Shown here piece after piece: positions 27,019-35,301 of a stretch of 64,000 bases of DNA. The stretch comes from Larkinella humicola (GTDB lineage: Bacteria; Bacteroidota; Bacteroidia; Cytophagales; Spirosomataceae). Each line of letters begins with the position of its first letter. Within the stretch, counting starts at the first letter, position 1. The position numbers were made by a program, and so were the translations under genes. The notes under the pieces are model-generated. The model was given only the letters and a program-made list of their open reading frames with translations. It searched no databases and was not told where the DNA came from. Location of the stretch: contig NZ_VTWS01000002.1 in the NCBI RefSeq assembly GCF_008727875.1, positions 248,001 through 312,000 of the forward strand. The letters run 5' to 3'.

Positions 27019-28413
27019 ATGGATGTCCTCCTGGTTTTACTGCCTTTGGCTTTCTTGATTCTTGTTGCCTACCGCGGATTCAATGTCATCTTATTTGCAC
27101 CCCTTGCCGCTTTGCTGGCTGTTCTGCTAGCCAATCCCGCTTACGTCCTGCCGTTTTTTTCAGGCGTTTTTCTCGATAAAATGGCCGGTTTTATCAAGCT
27201 CTATTTCCCGGTATTTTTGTTGGGGGCGGTGTTGGGAAAGCTCATCGAAATGGCGGGGTATGCCAAATCCATTTCTACGGCGGTGATCGATGTCATTGGC
27301 AAAAACCGGGCGATGCTCGCCGTGGTGCTGGTCGGCGCCATTCTCAGCTACGGCGGAGTTTCGCTGTTCGTCGTGGTGTTTGCCATTTACCCCTTTGCGG
27401 CCGAACTCTTCAAAGCCAGCGACATTCCCAAGCGCCTGATTCCCGCGACCATTGGCCTCGGCTCGTTCACCTTTACGATGGACGCCCTGCCGGGAACTCC
27501 TCAGATCCAGAACATTATCCCGACCACGTTTTTCAACACCGACGCCTGGGCCGCTCCGTGGCTGGGCAGTTGTGGCAGTATCTTTATCTTTTCGATTGGC
27601 ATGTTCTACCTGCAATGGCAGCGAAACCGGGCAATCCAAACCGGTGAAGGGTATGGAAAAAACCACCTCAATGAACCCGAAAGACGGACCGAAACGACGC
27701 TGCCTTCCGTTGGCGTTGCAGTACTTCCGCTGCTCGTCGTGACGGTTTTCAACAAAGTTTTCACGGAGCTGATTCCCCAACGCTACGGCAAAACGTTCGA
27801 CTTCGCCAGCCTGGGGATGGAAGGCATTCCGCCCATCGAGATCTCAAAATTAACGGCTGTCTGGGCGGTGCAAGGGGCACTGGTTCTGGGCATCATCACC
27901 GTTCTTCTTTTTGCCTTTCGGGCCATCAAAGCCGGTTTTACGGCAGGGCTCAACCTCGCCATTGGCGGGGCCTTGCTGGCCACGTTGAATACGGCATCCG
28001 AATACGGTTTTGGAGCCGTCATTGCGGCTCTTCCGGGATTTAAAGTGGTGAGCGCCGGCATCGCGTCCCTCTTCAAAGACCCGCTGGTCAATGAAGCCGT
28101 TACGACCACGACGCTGGCCGGAATTACGGGCTCCGGTTCGGGCGGTTTGAGCATTAGCCTGGCCCTCATGAGCAAGACCTACCTCGAACAGGCCGCCCGA
28201 CTGGGCATCGATCCGGAAGTGCTGCACCGCGTGGCGGCCATGGCCTGTGGCGGCATGGACTCCCTGCCGCACAATGGCGCGCTGATCACCCTGCTGGCCG
28301 TAACCGGACTGACGCACAAACAGGCGTATAAGGACATCTTTATCCTCACCCTCGTCAAAACCGCAGCCGTATTCTTTGTGATTGCGCTGTATTATGTCTT
28401 CGGAATCGTTTGA
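27019..28413 (+). CDS. GntP-family permease
   Basis: 464 aa inner membrane carrier with about twelve hydrophobic segments. It matches the gluconate:H+ symporter (GntP) superfamily, nearest by eye to the hydroxybutyrate/short-chain acid branch: the N terminus MDVLLVLLPLAFLILVAYRG, SYGGVSLFVVVFAIYPFA and the re-entrant-like TTTLAGITGSGSGGLSISLA are characteristic. The central hydrophilic loop is at about 200-235. The real substrate cannot be told. It lies 86 bases after otsAB on the same strand, but nothing ties it to trehalose. Confidence 0.85.
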   Translation: MDVLLVLLPLAFLILVAYRGFNVILFAPLAALLAVLLANPAYVLPFFSGVFLDKMAGFIKLYFPVFLLGAVLGKLIEMAGYAKSISTAVIDVIGKNRAMLAVVLVGAILSYGGVSLFVVVFAIYPFAAELFKASDIPKRLIPATIGLGSFTFTMDALPGTPQIQNIIPTTFFNTDAWAAPWLGSCGSIFIFSIGMFYLQWQRNRAIQTGEGYGKNHLNEPERRTETTLPSVGVAVLPLLVVTVFNKVFTELIPQRYGKTFDFASLGMEGIPPIEISKLTAVWAVQGALVLGIITVLLFAFRAIKAGFTAGLNLAIGGALLATLNTASEYGFGAVIAALPGFKVVSAGIASLFKDPLVNEAVTTTTLAGITGSGSGGLSISLALMSKTYLEQAARLGIDPEVLHRVAAMACGGMDSLPHNGALITLLAVTGLTHKQAYKDIFILTLVKTAAVFFVIALYYVFGIV

Positions 28414-28445
28414 AAGCCCCGAAGTCTGACACCCATATCAAAACA

Positions 28446-28512
28446 ATCCCGAAGGGATTATCCATTTTGTACGAAACACATCCGCAGAAAATAGATCCAT
28501 CCCTACGGGAAT
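28446..28512. repeat. Dispersed-type palindromic repeat (CCCGAAGGGA/CCCTACGGGA)
   Basis: The short palindromes AATCCCGAAGGGATT (28446-28460) and CCCTACGGG (28501-28509) flank TACGAAACACATCCGCAGAAAATAGATCCAT. This pattern of two small CCC/GGG palindromes around an AT-rich core recurs in many Bacteroidota intergenic regions; a related one is at 52940-53005. It lies between the convergent GntP and aquaporin genes. Confidence 0.5.
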
Positions 28513-28560
28513 ACTGAGGAGGCTGCAACCGGTTCCTGATGACGGCGCGCTTTGCTTTCT

Positions 28561-29262
28561 TTATTTTTTCTTCTCTTCAAAAACGCCTTTATAAAACAAC
28601 GCGGCCACAATTCCGCCCACAATCGGGGCTACGATGAAGAGCCACAATTGTTTCAGGGCCAGACCACCGGCAAAAATCGCCGGGCCAAAACTCCGGGCGG
28701 GGTTGACCGACGTCCCCGTAACTGGAATGGCCACCAGGTGAATCAGCACCAGCGTCAAACCAATGGCCAGACCGGCCATGTTGCTGTTGCCCAGCCGGGA
28801 CGTCGTTTTGAAAATAACCAGCAGAAACAGGAACGTCAGGACGGCTTCCGTAATGAATGCGGAGGAGGTGTTGTAGGCTCCCAGGTAGCCGGGCCCCCAG
28901 CCGTTGGAACCGAGTGCCCATTGGCCCATCGAAAAACCGGGAGCCCCGCTCTGTATCAAATACAATACGCCTGCCCCCAGCGTGGCCCCAATGAACTGCG
29001 CAATGATGTAGGCGATGGCATCACTGACGCTGATTTTTCCGGCCACCAGCATGGCAATCGTAATGGCGGGGTTGATGTGGCAACCTGACACCGGACCAAT
29101 GGCGTAAGCCATTACTACCACCGCCAGCCCAAAGGCAAACGAAATGCCCAACAGACCAATCCCCGAGGGTCCGGTGGTCGAAATTCCGGAAATAGTGGCG
29201 GCTCCACAACCAAAGAGAACCAGGGAAAAGGTGCCGATGAGTTCGGCCAGTGACTTTTTCAT
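28561..29262 (-). CDS. aqpZ: Aquaporin, AqpZ-like
   Basis: Six-helix water channel, 233 aa. Both pore motifs are intact: Asn64-Pro-Ala in HINPAIT and Asn187-Pro-Ala in SVNPARS. The selectivity filter appears to be the water type: an aromatic near residue 42-44, His175 and Arg190 right after the second NPA. There is no Asp five residues after the second NPA, as glycerol facilitators would have. Near trehalose genes an osmotic role fits, but this is inference. Confidence 0.93.
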   Translation of the reverse strand: MKKSLAELIGTFSLVLFGCGAATISGISTTGPSGIGLLGISFAFGLAVVVMAYAIGPVSGCHINPAITIAMLVAGKISVSDAIAYIIAQFIGATLGAGVLYLIQSGAPGFSMGQWALGSNGWGPGYLGAYNTSSAFITEAVLTFLFLLVIFKTTSRLGNSNMAGLAIGLTLVLIHLVAIPVTGTSVNPARSFGPAIFAGGLALKQLWLFIVAPIVGGIVAALFYKGVFEEKKK

Positions 29263-29285
29263 AGACAGTTTTTAAGTTTAAGAGA

Positions 29286-29304
29286 AAGGGGTTGTTGACC
29301 CCTT
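29286..29304 (-). terminator. Small terminator between lysR and aqpZ
   Basis: On the minus strand AAGGGGT-CAACA-ACCCCTT forms a 7-bp stem followed by TCTCTTAAAC. It lies 50 bases after the LysR gene and just before the aquaporin start, so it should separate the two transcripts. Confidence 0.5.
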
Positions 29305-29353
29305 CTTTTGACCTCAAAAACCGGATTAAGTCACAAGTAACCGAAGAAAAACG

Positions 29354-30280
29354 CTACTGGTAATTTTCAAACCAGTTAAAGCGTTCCTTTATGATTGCAT
29401 CCTTCTGCTTTTTAACGTATTCCAGATACATGCCAGCCACGGGCGACATTTTTTTAGGGGAAAGCCAGATCAAACTCCAAACCGATTTGATGGGAAAATT
29501 CGCAACCGGAATAATCCGGAGCTGACCGTTTTCAAGCTCATTCTTAATGCCGATCAGCGGCATGACGGAATAGCCTAACCCGGCAATAACCGCCTGCTTT
29601 ACGGCTTCATTGGAAGTCAGTTCCATCTTTTTCAAAACCGTTAGTCCGTTGTTTTCCAAATACCGTTCCATCACCAGCCGGGTACCGGAGCCTGCTTCCC
29701 GGTAAATTAGCGGAATGGTCTCAAACAGGCGCATCGGGTGCGGTTGCGGGCCCAAGTTCGTCTCCTGGCTCCCCACCAGATACAGTTTATTCTGCATCAG
29801 TTCAATCTGGCTGATGGCCAACTGAGTCGGCAGGACGGAAACCAGCGAGAAGTCAACTTCATTGTTCTCCAGACTGCTGATCACTTTCGATTTGTTCGTC
29901 ACATCCAGCACCAGTTCGATACCCGGATGCTGCTTCATAAAATCGGTCAAAAAATACGGCATGACGTATTTACCGGTACTAACCACCGAAATTTTCAAGC
30001 GCCCCGTTAGTTGCCCTTTATAAGCCAGCGTTTTGTAATTAATGGCGTAGACTTCGTTCAGGATGTTTTCGGCCGCAATGGCCATTTCTTTCCCAAAATC
30101 GGTAATGTATAACTTCTTTCCGATCACTTCCGTCAGCGGAATTTCAAATTGATTCTGAAAATTTTTCAGTTGGATAGAAACGGCCGGCTGGGTCAGATGC
30201 AGTACTTCGGCGGCCTTGGTGATGCTCTGGGTTTGAACGATCGTTGAAAAAATGCGAAGTTGATTGAGGGTGTAATTCAT
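29354..30280 (-). CDS. LysR-family transcriptional regulator
   Basis: 308 aa. N-terminal winged helix (residues 1-60; LNQLRIFSTIVQTQSITKAA and LTQPAVSIQLKNF are the classic LysR helices), then a type-2 periplasmic-binding-like effector domain (about 92-300). It looks like the CbbR/CysB-like side of the family rather than MetR. It is transcribed divergently from isocitrate dehydrogenase across 90 AT-rich bases, the standard arrangement for a LysR regulator and its target, so icd is its likely target. The effector is unknown; a TCA-cycle metabolite is plausible. Confidence 0.93.
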   Translation of the reverse strand: MNYTLNQLRIFSTIVQTQSITKAAEVLHLTQPAVSIQLKNFQNQFEIPLTEVIGKKLYITDFGKEMAIAAENILNEVYAINYKTLAYKGQLTGRLKISVVSTGKYVMPYFLTDFMKQHPGIELVLDVTNKSKVISSLENNEVDFSLVSVLPTQLAISQIELMQNKLYLVGSQETNLGPQPHPMRLFETIPLIYREAGSGTRLVMERYLENNGLTVLKKMELTSNEAVKQAVIAGLGYSVMPLIGIKNELENGQLRIIPVANFPIKSVWSLIWLSPKKMSPVAGMYLEYVKKQKDAIIKERFNWFENYQ

Positions 30281-30370
30281 AATTATTTTTTATACATATC
30301 ATTACAAACATAAATAAAAATATATAATCCTGGCGCTGCAATTTTGTCGCATCAATAACTGGTATTAAAA
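30281..30370. promoter_or_regulatory. Divergent lysR-icd control region
   Basis: 90 bases, very AT-rich near the lysR side. TGC-AATTTTGTC-GCA at 30337-30351, about 20 bases before the icd start, fits the loose LysR operator rule (T-N11-A with a small dyad). This is a visual candidate only. Confidence 0.4.
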
Positions 30371-31807
30371 ATGACACGAATTACAGTAGCAAAGGGCGAC
30401 GGCATCGGTCCTGAAATCATGGATGCCACGCTCGACATTATTCTGGCGGCAGGCGCACAACTCGAACTGGATGAGATTCAGGTGGGCGAACAGGTTTATC
30501 TGGCCGGTAACTCAGCCGGGATTGCCAAAGAGTCGTGGGAAGTCATCCGGCGAAACAAGGTATTTCTGAAAGCCCCCATCACCACCCCGCAGGGTGGAGG
30601 GTACAAAAGCCTGAACGTCACCACCCGCAAATTTTTAGGTCTCTACGCCAATGTTCGGCCCTGCCTGAGTCTCCATCCCTACGTCAAAACCAAACACCCG
30701 CAGATGGATCTGGTGATTGTGCGGGAAAACGAAGAAGATCTGTATGCCGGTATTGAACACCAGCAAACCGACGAAGTGGTGCAATGCCTCAAGCTCATCA
30801 GCCGGCCGGGTTGCGAAAAAATCATCCGGTATGCGTTCGAATACGCCCGTCAGTATAAGCGCAAAAAAGTAACCTGCTTCACGAAAGACAACATTATGAA
30901 GCAAACGGATGGCTTGTTTCACCAGGTGTTCGACGAGATTGCTGCCGAATACCCCGACATCGAAAATGAACACTGGATCATTGATATTGGAGCTGCCAGG
31001 ATGGCCGATACGCCCGAACTTTTCGATGTCATTGTGATGCCCAATTTATACGGCGATGTGCTTTCGGATGTAGCGGCTCAAATCGCGGGATCGGTGGGGC
31101 TGGCCGGATCAGCGAACCTGGGCGAAGAATGTGCCATGTTTGAAGCCATTCACGGGTCGGCCCCGCGCCGGGCCGGGCAAAATCTGGCCAATCCGTCGGG
31201 GCTGCTTCAGGGTGCGGTGATGATGCTGATTCACATCGGACAAACCGACGTGGCCGAAACGGTACAGAATGCCTGGCTTAAAACCATCGAAGACGGCATT
31301 CACACCTATGACCTCTACAAGGAAGGCATCAGCACGCAAAAAGTGGGCACAAAAGAATTTGCGCAGGCGGTTATTGCCAATCTGGGCCAAAAACCCTCAA
31401 CCCTGAAAGCCGTTAATCTGGCCTATGGAACGCCGTTAAATCTGCCTAAATACCAGCGAAAACCGCCCGCCAAAAAAGAACTGGTTGGTGTTGATGTCTT
31501 TGTGCATTGGAATGGCACCAATCCGGACGAGCTTGCCCGGTTGCTGAAACCACTGGAATCCGAAAAAACGACACTTTCCATGATCACCAACCGGGGCATC
31601 AAAGTATGGCCGGACGGCTTTTCGGAAACGTTTTGTACTGACCACTGGCGGTGTCGTTTCAAACCCGCAAAAGGCAAAACCCTGAATAAACTGGATATTA
31701 TTTTCCTGCTGGTCAAAGCCGTCGAAAACAACATTGACACCATCAAGACCGAGAACCTGTACGATTTTAACGGAAAACCTGCCTTTTCGCTGGGGCAAGG
31801 CCAATAA
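30371..31807 (+). CDS. icd: Isocitrate dehydrogenase (NADP-type, Thermus-like long form)
   Basis: Oxidative decarboxylation of isocitrate to 2-oxoglutarate in the TCA cycle. 478 aa, longer than the E. coli enzyme because of an extra C-terminal domain (about 345-478), as in the Thermus-type enzyme. Substrate and metal residues are visible: VRENEEDLYAGIEH, FTKDNIMKQTDGLF (the catalytic Lys/Tyr region), and the signature VIVMPNLYGDVLSDVAAQIAGSVGLAGSAN. The cofactor loop reads EAIHGSAPRRAGQNLANP. Cofactor preference (NADP assumed) is inferred from the family, not proven here. Divergent from the LysR gene; two very small ORFs follow. Confidence 0.92.
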   Translation: MTRITVAKGDGIGPEIMDATLDIILAAGAQLELDEIQVGEQVYLAGNSAGIAKESWEVIRRNKVFLKAPITTPQGGGYKSLNVTTRKFLGLYANVRPCLSLHPYVKTKHPQMDLVIVRENEEDLYAGIEHQQTDEVVQCLKLISRPGCEKIIRYAFEYARQYKRKKVTCFTKDNIMKQTDGLFHQVFDEIAAEYPDIENEHWIIDIGAARMADTPELFDVIVMPNLYGDVLSDVAAQIAGSVGLAGSANLGEECAMFEAIHGSAPRRAGQNLANPSGLLQGAVMMLIHIGQTDVAETVQNAWLKTIEDGIHTYDLYKEGISTQKVGTKEFAQAVIANLGQKPSTLKAVNLAYGTPLNLPKYQRKPPAKKELVGVDVFVHWNGTNPDELARLLKPLESEKTTLSMITNRGIKVWPDGFSETFCTDHWRCRFKPAKGKTLNKLDIIFLLVKAVENNIDTIKTENLYDFNGKPAFSLGQGQ

Positions 31808-31831
31808 TTCATCAAACCCACTTCGCATATC

Positions 31832-32080
31832 ATGGAAATGCAGCTCATTCAGGGTCAGTTTTCGGCCCAGGATTCCATTCAACTCCTTACCGAAATGGTG
31901 CATGTTAAAATCAAATACCACGAAAGTAAGATCGGCAGCAACAGCAGTGAGGAAGACGTCAAAATGCGGGAAAAACGGATCAAAACCTTGCAGAAAGACC
32001 TCTTCGATCTTCGACAGACCATTCAATCCAGCAACGGGCCGGTTTCGATCGCTTCCGTTCTAACGATCAGTCTGTCATGA
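31832..32080 (+). CDS. Small hypothetical protein with helical core
   Basis: Not recognised. 82 aa from the ATG at 31832, 24 bases after icd. Residues about 10-68 are charged and heptad-like (KIKYHESKIGSNSSEEDVKM, then KRIKTLQKDLFDLRQTI), so a helical hairpin or coiled coil is likely. Its stop overlaps the next start as ATGA, which supports translation of both. Probably the tail of the icd transcript. Confidence 0.55.
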   Translation: MEMQLIQGQFSAQDSIQLLTEMVHVKIKYHESKIGSNSSEEDVKMREKRIKTLQKDLFDLRQTIQSSNGPVSIASVLTISLS

Positions 32081-32286
32081 AAAAGTGCCTGCACAACGCC
32101 GGGATGCTGAGTACCCGGCTCGAATCCCGCTTACCGGTTTTACCGATCATGTTCCAGTTCAGTGTGTCAGTCGCCTGTCTGGTGGCGGCTTTCGTGATCC
32201 GGGACGATGTTTTGGCGAGCGAAGTCGTCAAAGTGCTGTCGATTCTGTGCAGCGCAAACCTGCTGCGAAGTCTGACGATTAACTAA
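32077..32286 (+). CDS. Small hypothetical membrane protein
   Basis: Not recognised. 69 aa, starting inside the stop codon of the preceding gene (ATGA overlap). One or two hydrophobic stretches (VLPIMFQFSVSVACLVAAFV at about 21-41, and a weaker one at 50-64) suggest an inner membrane miniprotein. A strong hairpin at 32300-32334 follows. It could be spurious, but the coupling and terminator argue for a real gene. Confidence 0.4.
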   Translation: MKKCLHNAGMLSTRLESRLPVLPIMFQFSVSVACLVAAFVIRDDVLASEVVKVLSILCSANLLRSLTIN

Positions 32287-32299
32287 ACTTTTGACTAGT

Positions 32300-32334
32300 C
32301 TGCCGACCCGGACACGTCGTTTCCTGGTCGGCAG
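32300..32334. terminator. Bidirectional terminator between convergent genes
   Basis: Perfect 9-bp GC-rich stem CTGCCGACC/GGTCGGCAG (32300-32308 with 32326-32334) with a 17-base loop, between the plus-strand miniprotein and the minus-strand DUF1080 gene. A run of eight T starts 12 bases downstream on the plus strand. Confidence 0.6.
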
Positions 32335-32351
32335 CCTCTGGTAACTTTTTT

Positions 32352-33035
32352 TTACGGCAACGCTTTGATTTTCATGTTTTTGAAATAAATCGGTGCACCG
32401 GCGTGTTTGCCCTGAAAACCGACATACCCTTCATTCGGCAGCGTGGCCCAGGGCTTGTTGAGCCAGTTCGGAATTTCCGACCCATCAGGGTTATTTTTGC
32501 CGGAGGTCCACAGGCTCATATCGATCTGGTTGACGAGTTGACCGTTCAGCAAAACCGTGATGTTTTTTCCCTGGCAGGTGATCGTGTAGCGGTTCCATTC
32601 GCCCGCCGATTTGACCACCTTGGGCAGCATGGCGGGTTTGTGACCAAAAAACGCTCCGCACTGCCACGAAGCCGGGGCTTTCGACCACTGCTCGCTGTAG
32701 TCGTCGGCAATCTGAATCTCCACCGAGTTCGGAATAAAATTGGCGGTATCACTGCAATACACAAAAACTCCGCTGTTGGTGCCGGGCGCATTCTTGAATT
32801 CCAGGTCCAGCACGAAGTTTTTATACGTCTTTTTGGTCCAGATCGGAATGTCTTCCGTGGCCGTCAGGACGCCGTTTTCAACGCTCCAGATGCCTTTTGG
32901 AAAACCGGCGTCGGACAAATCGGCGGCAAAAAGCGGTTGCCAGTCGCTTCCGGAGGTATCGGGATGTTTCGGCGCGGTTTGGGCAACGGCCAGCCCGGTT
33001 AACAAACAGCAAATCAGTACTAGAATTTTGTTCAT
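32352..33035 (-). CDS. DUF1080 (3-keto-disaccharide hydrolase-like) exported protein
   Basis: 227 aa from the ATG at 33035, chosen because MNKILVLICCLLTGLAVAQ is a clear signal peptide. The rest is a concanavalin-like beta-sandwich of the DUF1080 family: WQPLFAADLSDAGFPKGIWSV at the start, NFVLDLEFKNAPGTNSGVFVY, SVEIQIADDY, and the ending EGYVGFQGKHAGAPIYFKNMKIK. Some members hydrolyse 3-keto-disaccharides; others are binding modules. It is the last gene of the minus-strand PUL region, 158 bases after the GH43-like gene. Confidence 0.88.
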   Translation of the reverse strand: MNKILVLICCLLTGLAVAQTAPKHPDTSGSDWQPLFAADLSDAGFPKGIWSVENGVLTATEDIPIWTKKTYKNFVLDLEFKNAPGTNSGVFVYCSDTANFIPNSVEIQIADDYSEQWSKAPASWQCGAFFGHKPAMLPKVVKSAGEWNRYTITCQGKNITVLLNGQLVNQIDMSLWTSGKNNPDGSEIPNWLNKPWATLPNEGYVGFQGKHAGAPIYFKNMKIKALP

Positions 33036-33193
33036 GGAATTGGTTGGTTTCAAACTCGATTAGCGACCCGAAGTTGAGGGTCTTTTTTGAAAAAGAAAAG
33101 TTTTAGCAAACCATCCGGGCGTTCCAGAGTGAATTATGAACGAATCATTGGTCGAAAACAGGGATATGAACCTGAAGAATTCGGATTCCGTTG

Positions 33194-34981
33194 TTACCGG
33201 GGACCAATGACCTCGCTGACCGTTGATACACCGTTTTCATTGAACGACTCAATGGCAAAATAATACGGTACGCCCACGTTCAACGCCCTCAACTCCAGTT
33301 TATTCGGCTGGTCATTCCAGATTTGATAGGTCTGATACAGCTTATCTTTGGCAATGCCCCACAAAATGTTGTAGCCCACAGCGCCGGGGACTTTCTCCCA
33401 TGCAATATCGGCATTTCGCTGGTCTTTCTGCCGGACAGCCGCTAGTTTTACGGGCATCGCCGGGGCTTTTCCTAACCCATAGCCAAAAACCCGAAAACCG
33501 TTGATGGCCACGTAGGGACCCGCCGTGTAGACGTGTTCATACCGTACATAGCGCCCGCGCACCGGCCGGGGCAATTCCACATAGGCACAGGCGCGGTCGC
33601 GTTTGGGCTCCGATGTCAGGTCGGCAATTTTGTCCCACTTCTTTCCATCTTTCGACGCATACAACCGAAACTGGGTATAAACTGTAGAATCACTGTCGAA
33701 AACAGTGTTTTTGTAATCGACGTAATTGACCTGCACCGCCCGAATGTCGTGGTCGGCGCCGAGGTCGGTGGTTAGGGTTTCGCCGGGTTTGTTTTGGGTC
33801 GGTACCCAGAAGGTCCGGGGGTTTTCGTCCACCGTCAACTCCGCGCGCAGGGTATCCAGCGTTGAGGAAGCCGTAACCGGTTTTTTGTAGTTCAGCAACA
33901 TCCAGCCCGTAAAAAGCGCGTTGCTGTTCTCCCACTTTTGGGTGGAAAGATGGTGCGGAAAGTCTCCAAACCGGGTGTTGGCGTAAAGCTGGTCGTCTTT
34001 ATCAAAACCGGCGGGGTGCATCACAATCCGTCGTTCCATGCCCCAGACGATGCCCAGCCACGTGGTGCCGGTATTCCAGTAGTTGCCAAAATGGTCCTGA
34101 AACGTGTTTCCGTGGCCGGTGCCGGTGGCGTAGCCCCCCGGTTTGTAGGCAATCGGATTATAGGGTGCGTATTCAAACGGCCCCAGCGGATCTTTGCCGA
34201 CATAAGTGCCGTTGGCGTACACGTTGTATTCGGTTCCGGGGGCGCCGTATTGCAGGTAGTATTTGCCGTTGTGTTTCGTCATCCAGGCTCCTTCCGTAAA
34301 CGGTTTGATGGGATCGGAATGGTTCGGGCCGAAACGCTCCCAACCATGTTGCCACGGGTCGAGCCAGAACATGGGCTGGTAGGCTTTCGACGGTTCCGGG
34401 TTCAGGTAGGTCAGTCGACGGCGGTGGTCTAGTTCGGCACCAAAAATGGGGTAAACGTTCGAGGAACCCCAATACATGTACCACTTGTCGGTGTCCGGAT
34501 CGTGGAAGAGCGCCGGGTCCCAGGGGCCGATGTCTTTGGGCAGGCGCGGCAGCCAGCGGTTATAGAATTTGAGCTTGCCTTTTTCGGGTTCGGTCGAATA
34601 AAAAATGGGCCGTTGTTCGAACGTTGACTGAAACAGAAACAGCGTATCGTGCACCGACAGGGCCGCCGGAGCGCACATGTCTTCCATCGGCCATTTATCA
34701 GGCACAACGTATTGCCAACTGACCAGATCCTTCGATTTCCACCAGCCGCCCGAAATGGTGACGAACAGAAAGTACTCGCCCGGTTTGTTACCCACTTTGT
34801 GGTTGATGATGACCGGATCGGCGCCCGAACGGTACGAAATCCGTTCGTTCAACTGCTCAAAATTATACCGGTAACTGATGTCCATCGGGTTGCAGTAGGT
34901 TCGTTGCTGGGCCAGGCCAGAGATCCCGATAAACCAGGGAAGAGCAAACAGCAAGACTTTTCTCTGAACGTTTTTTTTCAT
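33194..34981 (-). CDS. GH43-like glycosidase with discoidin and fibronectin III domains
   Basis: 595 aa from the ATG at 34981, which gives the signal peptide KVLLFALPWFIGISGLAQ. Residues about 25-370 form a GH43-type five-bladed propeller: YCNPMDI, then SGADPVII with the probable catalytic base Asp, WWKSKDLVSW, MCAPAA, and GPWDPALFHDPDTDKWYMYW. About 395-510 is an F5/8-type C (discoidin) carbohydrate-binding domain, and about 515-595 a fibronectin type III domain. Likely a periplasmic or surface enzyme that releases a side-chain sugar; substrate not readable. Its gene is separated from the main PUL operon by the opposite-strand histidine kinase. Confidence 0.85.
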   Translation of the reverse strand: MKKNVQRKVLLFALPWFIGISGLAQQRTYCNPMDISYRYNFEQLNERISYRSGADPVIINHKVGNKPGEYFLFVTISGGWWKSKDLVSWQYVVPDKWPMEDMCAPAALSVHDTLFLFQSTFEQRPIFYSTEPEKGKLKFYNRWLPRLPKDIGPWDPALFHDPDTDKWYMYWGSSNVYPIFGAELDHRRRLTYLNPEPSKAYQPMFWLDPWQHGWERFGPNHSDPIKPFTEGAWMTKHNGKYYLQYGAPGTEYNVYANGTYVGKDPLGPFEYAPYNPIAYKPGGYATGTGHGNTFQDHFGNYWNTGTTWLGIVWGMERRIVMHPAGFDKDDQLYANTRFGDFPHHLSTQKWENSNALFTGWMLLNYKKPVTASSTLDTLRAELTVDENPRTFWVPTQNKPGETLTTDLGADHDIRAVQVNYVDYKNTVFDSDSTVYTQFRLYASKDGKKWDKIADLTSEPKRDRACAYVELPRPVRGRYVRYEHVYTAGPYVAINGFRVFGYGLGKAPAMPVKLAAVRQKDQRNADIAWEKVPGAVGYNILWGIAKDKLYQTYQIWNDQPNKLELRALNVGVPYYFAIESFNENGVSTVSEVIGPR

Positions 34982-35297
34982 GACTTTCCTGTTTTCGATG
35001 ATCAACCTACCTGGCAAGGTACGCCATTTCTCCGCCTGCAAGTACGGGACAAAAAACCGTTCCAATTTCGGGATGCTTGAAAATAGTAAAAAAAACACCC
35101 GTTTTGGTTGCTTGCCGATTGGATCGTTCACCCGGATTTACTTTAAACAAAACCAGAGACTTAGCTGTTTTAACAGACATAGGCTACACGCTGACCAGAT
35201 CGTCGGTTCAGCGGTCTTTTCGAGATTATCAATGTATTCTCCCCTACTCACAAGAGGATATTTCCCCGATAATCGTCTTTAAAAAAGACCACGGTCG
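34982..35297. other. Divergent GH43/histidine-kinase intergenic region
   Basis: 316 bases containing the promoters for the GH43-like gene (-) and the kinase (+). The only structure I see is a possible small ORF at 35077-35301 that overlaps the kinase start (listed separately). No dispersed repeat is present. Confidence 0.5.
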
Positions 35298-35301
35298 ATG
35301 A
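35077..35301 (+). CDS. Possible small ORF coupled to the histidine kinase
   Basis: 74 codons starting at TTG 35077 and ending in a TGA that overlaps the kinase ATG (ATGA at 35298-35301). The second half reads like folded protein (LAVLTDIGYTLTRSSVQRSF, then SPIIVFKKDHGR). It resembles nothing I recognise, there is no ATG start, and the overlap could be chance. If real it would be translationally coupled to the kinase and might be a partner of its N-terminal domain. Confidence 0.25.
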   Translation: MKIVKKTPVLVACRLDRSPGFTLNKTRDLAVLTDIGYTLTRSSVQRSFRDYQCILPYSQEDISPIIVFKKDHGR

